Below are positions 53,101-61,741 of a DNA stretch of 64,000 nucleotides, piece after piece. The first letter of the stretch is position 1; the number at the start of each line of letters is the position of its first letter. The notes under the pieces were generated by a model. The model ran no database searches, was not told where the DNA came from, and saw only the letters and a program-made list of their open reading frames with translations. The DNA is from Owenia fusiformis (taxonomy: Eukaryota; Annelida; Polychaeta; Sabellida; Oweniidae), in contig CAIIXF020000003.1 in NCBI GenBank assembly GCA_903813345.2, positions 4,118,109-4,182,108 of the forward strand. Reading direction: 5' to 3'. A program made the position numbers and the translations under genes.

Positions 53101-54434
53101 CCATGAAATTTGCGAGGGTTAAAGATAAAATCAATGCTAAAATCGTTTGGTCTTATTTACTACTTACCTTTTGGATACCCCGCACTTGTTGGCACGTCGC
53201 CTTCCATGCTTCGACAAGTTTTCTATCATTAGGTGGGTCAACTGTTGTGGTCTCTATTTCTGACTTGCCCGAGAGTTGATATAGAGCTGCTCTCATTTCG
53301 CATATATTTTCCATGTAGGATTCCTCTTTGCCACTTTTCCGCACAATATTGTGGAGGTTTGCGAGGTGCCTCGCAAGATGGTTTGGCAATCCACAATACA
53401 CGATTGCATCTCTAAATCGAAACATGTTTTTTACATGTTCCGAAATAGTGTCATCGTTTAGAATAGAAAGGAACGCTTCTCTACTATGGTTTCCCCCTAT
53501 TACTTCTAATATTGTTCTTTCCCTTGAAATCACTTCTTTCGTAAATTGTTTGACATTTGGCACATTGACCAGTATAAGGTGAAAATATCCACTGGGGTTT
53601 TTGAGGAATGTTTCTTTGAGACTCTGGACATGGTTTGGATCGGGAGGGCGCACGGATCTTTCCCAAGAAGGGGCAGTCAATTTACGCACATCAACTTTGA
53701 AAATTCCACAATAGAAGTCAGACGGGTTCTCTTTCTCCGATGAGGGGGCTTTGTCATCGGGTGTCTTTAACTGGCAATGTTCCTCTATCGCAGTACAAAG
53801 TGCTGATCTGGAGGTTCTTTCCCGGACAGTCAAGCCGTCAAATATAATTTGACTGTCTTCAGAATTTGGTGTGAACGACTTTAGTAACAGGTATATCGTC
53901 GTGTTGTTTACATCTGTTGCCTGGAAACGTGTAAAAAACGTATTAGAGTGAAAACCAATTAACTGCTTCACACATAAAAGTTACGCTCCCAGATTGGGTT
54001 AATTCTAAATGGTTCAATTACTCTTTCTCAATGCACTATGAAGAATTATATTTACGTGAACGTTTTTTGCACGTGCCATATTGTATAAGAAGAATCACAC
54101 AAACGCCCTTTATACAACATCATACTTATAAATAACAATAATGAACATTATTGCCACCTTGCCGATCCTTTTTAGCGTATTAATACAGTTAAGTAGCATG
54201 AAACAAAGTGAAATCCTGGACCGGACCTTCTAGTAAAGCTTTTAATTGCAATTTCAGACAAACTTTTTAAATTAAAAAGGAGACAATCTCATGTTTTACC
54301 TTAACGGCAGTTCTAGCGTTTGCAGGCTCTATTGTTTTTATTTCTATGGCTTCGTTATTTTCCCTCTCTAGCCATATTTGCTCCTCTTTTTGGGTAATCC
54401 ACCACAAACAAGTGTTTATCATGTTATCTGCCAT
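40809..54434 (-). CDS. ParB/sulfiredoxin-fold-like protein with long coiled-coil tail (at least 14 coding exons)
   Basis: Coding exons (minus strand, in order): 54434-54300, 53920-53168, 49184-48964 (uncertain), 47777-47515, 47238-47157, 46845-46765, 46205-46122, 45941-45858, 45587-45476, 45228-45131, 45012-44913, 44428-44366, 43213-43137, 41557-41507, 41111-40809. From 47777 to the stop every junction keeps frame with good GT/AG sites. Exons 1-2 also join in phase 0. Domain order: an acidic/aromatic N-terminus, a ParB-like domain (about residues 113-240), a middle region, then a Lys/Glu/Gln-rich, probably coiled-coil tail. The tail has a basic patch SKRRREAK (a candidate nuclear signal) and a 100-residue last exon. 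Total is about 850 residues. Function is unknown; ParB-like folds occur in chromosome-partition CTPases, nucleases and sulfiredoxin. The junction between exon 2 and 49184 is out of phase, so at least one exon is missing from this model. Confidence 0.78.
43137..45587 (-). CDS. ParB-like gene, five small tail exons
   Basis: Exons 45587-45476, 45228-45131, 45012-44913, 44428-44366 and 43213-43137, joining in phases 1, 0, 1, 1, 0. The products are charged and helix-prone (for example ENKLKEAEFDQKQHEHFKE), compatible with a coiled coil, with a basic SKRRREAK patch in the fourth. Confidence 0.75.
45858..47777 (-). CDS. ParB-like gene, five middle exons
   Basis: Exons 47777-47515 (88 residues, basic centre WRKGEITKQPKQPKGK), 47238-47157, 46845-46765, 46205-46122 and 45941-45858. 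The last three have 81, 84 and 84 nt, are all phase 0, and encode heptad-like segments of about 28 residues. Such a run of near-equal symmetrical exons suggests exon duplication of a coiled-coil unit. Confidence 0.75.
47882..48122 (+). mobile_element. MITE, GGGGCGTAGCC family, copy 1
   Basis: It starts CAGGGGCGTATCCAGCTTTC and ends CATGGCTACGCCTATG, with a poly-G run after the left end and poly-C before the right end, about 240 bp. It lies in an intron of the ParB-like gene. Related copies: 51510-51731 (inverted) and 55196-55439. Confidence 0.82.
48964..49184 (-). CDS. Probable exon of the ParB-like gene (boundaries uncertain)
   Basis: An acceptor (CTTTTTTAG) opens a frame with ARYETPCMSFVELLNGSF and aromatic/hydrophobic sequence. 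To keep frame with the exon at 47777 it must stop before GTATAT (48963). A stronger donor GTAAGT (48947) would shift the frame. Its entry phase does not fit exon 2, so another small exon between 49.2 and 53.1 kb is expected. Not assigned to any domain. Confidence 0.5.
51510..51731 (-). mobile_element. MITE, GGGGCGTAGCC family, copy 2 (inverted)
   Basis: It ends on the right with GCTGGCTACGCCCCTG. The interior matches copy 3 in antisense (GCTTTAAAATGCTTTTTATT, TGAAGCTTCGAGCTCAATTT). The left end is decayed. Its right end touches the next MITE directly. Confidence 0.75.
51732..51878. mobile_element. MITE, 147 bp, with TCAAGGTTCAGTTGCTCCAC ends
   Basis: Perfect 20-bp terminal inverted repeats (TCAAGGTTCAGTTGCTCCAC / GTGGAGCAACTGAACCTTGA). 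Inside, AATGACGTTTTAGTTATTAA is also inverted-repeated around an AT-rich loop. Confidence 0.9.
53168..53920 (-). CDS. ParB-like gene, exon 2: ParB/Srx-like domain
   Basis: 251 codons between TTTCCAG and GTAAGT, phase 0 at both ends. Features typical of ParB N-terminal domains: a beta-strand segment FYCGIFKVDVRKL, a dipeptide-rich helix after DPNHVQSLKETF, a strand with LILVNV, the glycine-histidine loop TILEVIGGNHSREAFLSI (the G-G-x-H-R/S signature of ParB/sulfiredoxin folds), and a helical segment GLPNHLARHLANLHN like the family's '...A..LA..HN' region. The residue after His is Ser instead of the usual Arg, followed by Arg. Assigned by eye; a profile search would decide. Confidence 0.72.
54300..54434 (-). 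CDS. ParB-like gene, first coding exon
   Basis: ATG at 54434, 45 codons (MADNMINTCLWWITQKEEQI...), donor GTAAAA. It joins exon 2 in phase 0. The start is the first ATG after the shared divergent promoter. Confidence 0.78.
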
Positions 54435-54530
54435 GTTAGTTCAGATGAAACAAGCGCAAGTATCCTGGGTTCTTGTGCGCATGCGCTTTGACTGAACTAG
54501 TTTGAGACCCACAAGTCATTCTTACTTGCA
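54435..54530. promoter_or_regulatory. Divergent promoter shared by the ParB-like and Ubl-DUF7869-like genes
   Basis: Only 96 bp separate the two opposite ATGs, so the regulatory region and both 5' UTRs overlap, unless an upstream non-coding exon exists. TGCGCATGCGC (54476-54486) matches the NRF1 palindrome at 11 positions, typical of TATA-less bidirectional housekeeping or germline promoters. No TATA box seen. This arrangement predicts co-expression. Confidence 0.65.
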
Positions 54531-55103
54531 ATGGCGTTTCTCTACTGGTTTTTGATATGGCTTTGCCCATCATTTTATTTACTTCCATCCCCTCAAATGG
54601 ATTTTAAAATCGTCAATGAAACACAAAGGAGTGAAAATGCTATCGGTGACAAGATGCGACCATCATCTCACGATAAGGAAGACAAACGAAATTTGCCACG
54701 ATTTTATCCCGGTGACGATGACTTTAAGAAACAATGGCCATGGAGACCACTTTTTTATCCTACATCAAACTGGTTTGATTATGCCGATGATATGTCATTC
54801 AAATTAGACGAGTCTTTTTATTTAATGGAACTCCAAGATGCTCTACCATACGTCTATGCCTTGATAAACTCCGTCGACTTTATGACAGTTCGTAGAAATT
54901 TTCGTAAGTTTATGATGTACAACGACGAGGATATGATCATTGAAAAACGTTGCACAATAATATTACCAGATGGAGAAAAACTAATCGCTAAAATTCGAGT
55001 CGGTATAGATGTTGCCGAATTCAAACACATCATTCACGACAAGGTTTCCACACATTTAGGAATACCCCAGGAATTACTGCAGTTGTACATCAACGGTAAA
55101 ATG
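54531..55103 (+). CDS. Ubl-DUF7869 gene, exon 1 (N-terminus and most of Ubl)
   Basis: ATG at 54531 has a favourable context (G at -3 and +4). The first 20 residues (MAFLYWFLIWLC...) are hydrophobic; a downstream Met at 54597 would remove them. The exon ends in the Ubl domain at LYINGKM, before GTATGT. Confidence 0.8.
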
Positions 55104-58100
55104 GTATGTTGCTTTATGTACGTTTTGTAATTATTATATGATCTTTTCATTCTCGAACAATGGTGTTTAAGAAGCTTGCAATCGAATAAGACAGACAGGG
55201 GCGTAGCCAGCTTTCAGTCGGGGGGGGGGTGGGGGGGGGGGGGGGGGTTGGTGCGATTTTCAGTAAACAAGCCAAAAAATAAGATTTAATTTTGAATTTT
55301 ACAAAAATTGATGCAACTTCTTTCGAATTTGAGCTAGAAGCTTCAAATAAAAAGTATTTTAAAGCTCTTATCATTATCATTATTATATATGGGGGGGGGT
55401 GCAACGCACATATCACACACACCCCTGGCTACGCCTATGATAGGATACACCGCAACTTACAGTTGTGAAATAGATTTTATTGTGTTATGTGTAGTACTAA
55501 GCAGCCAAGTAGTTTTTACAATCATTTACATTGCATTACAGATAATTCATCAAGAGCAGATCGAGCACGATGAGATGAATATTTACGTATTGATGGGCTT
55601 GAAAGGGGGTGTGCGACAAACATCAACTCCAAGCAGAAGTGATATTTACACGCAACTTGATAGCACCCATGAAAGCTTCGCTTGCAATTGCAATGGTGCA
55701 TGCAATTGCCATATGTTTACGGGGAATCTTTCACCTATAACAAATCAGCACAAAGACGACGCTAAAACACGTGCAAGTTCAAGTACACCATTAAGAGACT
55801 CTTTCGTATATGAGAAGTCGCCCAATTTTCAGAGCTCTTCTACAATTCGGGATTCAGTCTACTTCGAGCCCTCATCTCCAATTGATTCCGTTTTCCAAGA
55901 GAAGAATACCTCCCGGGATCTGATTAATTTTGAACATTCATCCCCGATCGATTCAAACAATGGTATCAGTCTTTCTAAAGATCAACATCCACTATATGGT
56001 TCCGAGGTCGAAAAACGCCGTAAATATATTGACAATGTTACCCTAAAACGATCATTACGAGAGTCAACACAATTTGAATTTTCATCGCCTTTGGAGGAAG
56101 ATAAGACACTGGTATCTAATGGCTGTGAAACAAATGTATTTTCATTTGAAAGTGAAAGTGATTCCAGTGTGCGCAGTTGTCAAAGGGTCGATAAATCTAA
56201 ATTGAACAAACGACAATTTAAAAGAAAAGTGTCAAAGTCCTTATTCCAGCCAAGACAATCTAATGATAACAACACCGTTGTTCCACCGTACTTTGTGAGG
56301 CTCGAAGAAAGCTCGTCTTCTGAATCAGATTCGTCTGAATCAAGCGTGAATTCCCTTGAGCATGTGGGGTCGGATTTGGAAGTAGTTCAACCAAAACTTG
56401 ATAGGTCGGATGACAAAACAATTGAAGAGGCTGTCGAAATAGGTATGTTGTTTATTTACACTATGAGCACACCATATACCATGGCAAAGTCATATTTTAT
56501 TCACGGGGCCCCCAAAAGTAAAACAGGTGCTATAAATCATACTGGTGTTTGAAATGAAAAAGTATGGAATAATTGTGATCCAGTTTAGTAAAAAAACAGT
56601 TTGAAAATGAAAATGCATTTTTAATTGATTGATTTATCATAGTGCCTTAAGAGCGGTGGCACAGAAAAGTATGGTGCGAATGACAAAAATCATAGATAAA
56701 AATACATATCATAGATCAGGCCAAAACGTCCCTTCCTCATTTTATTGGAAAGAAATCTTAGATACTGGCAACATGGACGCAGAAACTACTCCACAAACAA
56801 AAAGCATCAGTATTCCACCCCTACCAGATAATTTCACTCTCTAATTGGTTTTATATCAAAGTAATCTTTCCATCAATTAACACCTCATTATGTTAACATG
56901 TTTAAGGTCTCTCTTGACCATATTGTACTAATATTTTTCAATTTTCTTGCATAGTAAATGAGAATTAAAGTGAAAAGTTCAACTTTGTCTGTCTGGATGG
57001 TGTACACAAATTGAAACTTAAAATCAAAAAACTTGAGATATGTATTTTTTATCATGAATTGAAAGTAGCATTTAAGAAAAGTTTTCAATTTGGAATAATT
57101 AAAAAGTAAAATTAGGAACTCATCAAAATTATTAAAAAGTTATAATGATTTTAAAACAGTAGGGTAATAGAAAATAAAATGGATACACATTTAACACATT
57201 AAACCAAGCATTTCTCTATAGATTTGAAAGTGTTGATTACACAGTGAAACTTCAGATGTCTTTTTCTAATTGGTTGATGAGCATGAGCCGTTTTCACAAT
57301 ATTAAAGCACAGAAATTCTTCTTTATCATTGTCTAAAAATGAAACATGTGAAAAATACATTAGTATAAATATAATGAATTTAAGAATTTTATTTAAGAGG
57401 CTTAATTAAAACTCTGACCATAGCTTAGCAGTGATTACAGTGAGAAGTAAGAGATAAACAACACACAGGCACTGGAAAGTGGTGTAATTAATCATTTAAT
57501 CTTCAGCAGAAGCAGATACACGCGGTACTAACTTCGACCGTTAATTTGAATTTTTGACCTACTGGATGTTTGAAAATCAAGGATTACGAGTCTCATAATG
57601 CACCGTTTTTCTTCAAACTTGATCCATTCAAAGCATAACAAAAATCCCTTTCTGTTGGTACATTATTCTTCTAAACAGAGTCCCTTCTTCCAGCGGCATT
57701 TTGGTCCCCAGCTGTAAGAAGGCCTTCTAACAGCTGGGGACCAAAGCACTGCTAGAACGAGGAACTCTTTACAATACAGTAATGCACCGACAGAAAGGCA
57801 ATTTTGTTTTGCTTTTAATGGTATAAGTTTGAAGAAAAACGGTGCTGTATGAGACTCGCAATCCTTGATTTTGAAACATCCGGTAGGTCAAAAAATTCTA
57901 ATTAACGGTCGAAGTTAATACCGCGTGAGATAAGCTTTGAAAAGCGAATGTCCTACTGATATGTGCTGTGCATTATATTCCACACTACATTTGAAAGTTA
58001 ATGGTTCATATAACTGCAAAATTATTTACCGATCTGTAATGGCTTAGAAGAGTACTCGTCAATTATTTAATCGAGTCTAAGTGTATAAAGTCTGATAGAT

Positions 58101-61100
58101 GACATGCTGTACATTTGATGAAACCAACATAGCTGCACACTTCCCTTAGATCAATATTCAAATAGGGTTTCAACAAGTCCCTATGTGGAGATTATAGATC
58201 TATGGCCCCATTTCAAACACATCAAATTTGTGAATCTTGAACACTTAGTTGACATTTTGCCAGTAAAAGACAGCGTTAGGCTGTTATCAGCTTCTGGAGA
58301 TATTTTTGATACTCGGTAGTACAGTAGTAGCCTTGCCCAAGTCGGTATTTTTTTACTTATCTGATCTTGAACTATTACCATAATAGAAATCAAGATAAGT
58401 AAAAGAGACCGACTTGGGCAAGGCTATTACAGTAGATATTTTCATGAAATCTGGAATAAATTGGTGAAAATATGTTTCAATAGTTTTTAAAGGAGGCCGA
58501 AACAAAACAAAAGCAAACAAAGGGAACATATGTACAAAACAGTGTTTGAATTCATTGATAATATCATAATTATTGACATGTGGTTTCTCACAGTGCAATT
58601 TTATGTAAATACATGACGTTGTTTGATCACTTTAAAGTAATTGTACATGTGATAGAGAGATGAAGCCGCTCAATGATGAATTGATTATGAATATAAAAAA
58701 TCCCAGAAAACAGAAGAGATTTAATCTTCATGATATTAATTCCATTAATTGTTGCATTGGTTAATGTAATGATTATTCTTATTAATGATACACCCCCTTT
58801 TCCTTGAGGTAGAATAATGATACTGCAATATGCCATGCAGTATCCGAGGAGGTGTGGGCTCACTGTTTGGGATATCAACAATTATAAAACTGTGCTACAC
58901 TTTCATGTATAGAACATGGAAAGTCTCAAGGGGTTGGCCTTGGGAATCTTAACCGTATTTTCTAGTTTTTTAAAAACAATTGCAGTAATTTCAGCAGTGA
59001 TTCTAATAACGTTGTAAATATTATCGCAGTACTCAAACTGAACTTCAGAACTAAAACTGCTATCATGATGCAATTTCCAAATCGTCTGTAACTCTCTTAC
59101 TTGGCAAGTTTTTGTCTGATTTTAAAGAGTTGCATTTTCAAAGAAACAGCTCTTTAGAAGAGAACTTTTAATGAAAATGGGATTGCTTCAACAAGACAAA
59201 ATATATATGGGCTGTATTCTCATTTGGTTTCAATTACGCAGGTAATCGTGTCATTTAAAAAGCCGCCTCTTTTGATTAATGGAGAGGTTAAGCTAACGAT
59301 GTTTTTCACAACGTAACCGTGAACGCAAAGTACAAAAATTAACAATTGAATGTATCGAGCGCTCATAGTTTTATGCGCGCTTAGTCTACTTCAGATACTC
59401 TTTCAGCTTCAGAGTTTCGGGTTTAGAACGGGAGATTTGAATATTTGACGTTGGGTCAACGGGAACCATTTTACTCGTGTCTATTGAACACTATGCTGTC
59501 AATTTTGATTTCGATGCACAGTTGAATTCTTGCTGAACACGATGGTGTATGTCATGCATGATTTAGCGCCAAAAATCTTACGAAACGAGCTCGTTTAAAA
59601 TATGTATTAGAAAACCAGCTATAAAACCGCATCAATGACATACTATAGAATCATTACACGCTATGGTGTAGTCTAAACAAACACTGGATTTGAACGGCTA
59701 TTTATATGAGAAGGCTACATGAATTTGTATATGGTCGAGTGATACGTACAGGTTCAGTTTCGATTATATATGCAAAGCTTAACCTCTCCATTGTTTGCAT
59801 TCTGCACATGTATTTATATTAGTTATCCGCGAAGAATTTCCTGACCATGGTAAACATTGGGCACATTTTCTGAAAAATCTGAAAAATCTGTTCAGTGACC
59901 TTTCCCAAGCTCCTACTTTTAGCTATTTTTTAGCTACATTTTCAGAGGGCTGAAAAAGTTATTTCATCATGTTTAGGGTCATTCTGACTGCATGTACATT
60001 GTGATCCTGGTCATGTAAATGATACGTGGAACTAGTTTAATTGACTGGAGTTCAAAACAGAACTCTGTTATCTTTGTTCAAAAATGTCTTTAAATGCAGC
60101 AATGTTTTGTCACTTCCTGTTTTGTTATTCCCTGTTGAGTACCACTATATATTTTCCCGATAGTTCGAGTTATTTTGTATACTTATATTCAGTAAGTAAG
60201 GTTAACATTGAATATATTAAACGTCATCCCGTCTTCCAACGTGTTAAATGTAAGAAAAGTAGTTCTAAATAAATCTGTGTATAGCTAACTCTTGCATCTA
60301 TGTTTATTTCAGCAAAGAACAAAGGCGCCAGAACATCAAAAATGCTTATACGAAGTATTCAGGGAGAGTCTATAAAGAATTGCATAGCTACAAACCACTG
60401 TTCAAATCGATGTCATGAAATACTGACATTTAATGAGATAAAACATGCAAGGGAGTCCTTTTGGACAAAAAACTTTATTCAACGTAACCAATGGTTACTT
60501 TATGAAATAAGGCTTTCAAAGCATGGAGTTGATAAACAATCGTTTAGAGTGCCTACATCATCATATTCAATAAATGTATGCTCACTTTGCTGGAGAGCAA
60601 TTTACATGATCCCCAAGCATGCATTTTATAAATGTAACAATAAAGTGGCGGAGGGATTTTTAAATTCTGCAAGAAGTTACCGGACCAAGCGGTTTTCAAG
60701 GGATGCGAAAGTTGCAGCATGGTTCAGCAACTATGTAACATTAGGCGGTTGTCGAATGCCGCACAAGAAAGTAGACGAAATCTGGCTTCCCTACAAGACC
60801 GAGTGGAAGGATGTTTACTCAAAATATAAAGAGGACATGGTTAGGAAAGATGAAATTGCTGTTTCTTACAGTTCTTTTAGGAACACAAGAAAGAAATATT
60901 TTAGCCATGTAAAGATTAAAACAGTGAGTCATTTTCTAGTACCAACATAATGTATCAACTTGTTTGACCACACTTATTTGTTTTTGATATTTTCAGTCAT
61001 AGTACCTCAGTCGTACCTGTACGCAGATGGTTATTTAACACAGTTAACAAATATTTCTTTCATGACCAGTACATCAGTTATGAAATATAATACAGTCATA

Positions 61101-61691
61101 GATATCCGACATTCTCAACATTCATCAAGAAATTGTGATATACTGTATTGTACCTTGTAGGTCTAAGTGCACGTTGGATTAAATCTAGGAGGATTTCATC
61201 CTAGTTCTAAATGCGCACATACTTAAACAAACTAAAAACAATTAATGTTCTAAAAGCCATGTCTTCACCATTTCTGACTTGTTTTGATGTCCACCTTAGT
61301 AGGGTTACTCAATCGTTTGCATTTATGTGCAATTTAGGCAAATAAATTATATAATTATAATGATTTAACATATTCGTATATGTACATTATTTGGTTCCTT
61401 GACGTTTTTGTTGATGTGCTTATAATGAATGATTTCAGACAAACTCTTTTAGTAGATGCGCCAGATGCACCTTATTAGAACGACAGGAAGAGGGTGCGAA
61501 AACCAAAGAGAGAAAATTGAAAATTGCCAAGAAGCGGGCCCTGCACGATAGACGTCAAAGGTATGATGTGAATTTGCTGTTCATCCCTTCTATTATGTAC
61601 CCTGCGCGCAGTCTAGTTATAAACTTCAACGAACCTCTTTTTAAGACATGAAGTCGAACGAATGCAAAGGGTATTTACAATGCTTTCAATG

Positions 61692-61741
<50 letters not shown>

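Larger units (their letters stand above)
49600..53150 (-). other. Large intron of the ParB-like gene
   Basis: It contains a GC-richer block around 49690-49950, a second GC-richer patch at about 51040-51245, two adjacent MITEs (51510-51731 and 51732-51878) and otherwise AT-rich DNA. One small missing exon may be hidden here. Confidence 0.5.
56443..60312 (+). other. Intron 2 of the Ubl-DUF7869 gene (3.9 kb), rich in insertions
   Basis: It contains a relic copy of exon 5 (56643-56795) and three inverted-repeat elements (57520-57926, 58321-58434, 59278-59792). The open frame at 60084-60272 has no homology and is not called. Confidence 0.7.

Noticed and set aside
55389-55541. ORF starting in the intron before exon 2 of the Ubl gene
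   Set aside because: The ATG lies in a MITE; the acceptor at 55541 and the phase match with exon 1 place the true boundary.
60084-60272. Possible alternative exon before exon 3
   Set aside because: Ends in a stop, no splice-phase fit, no homology.
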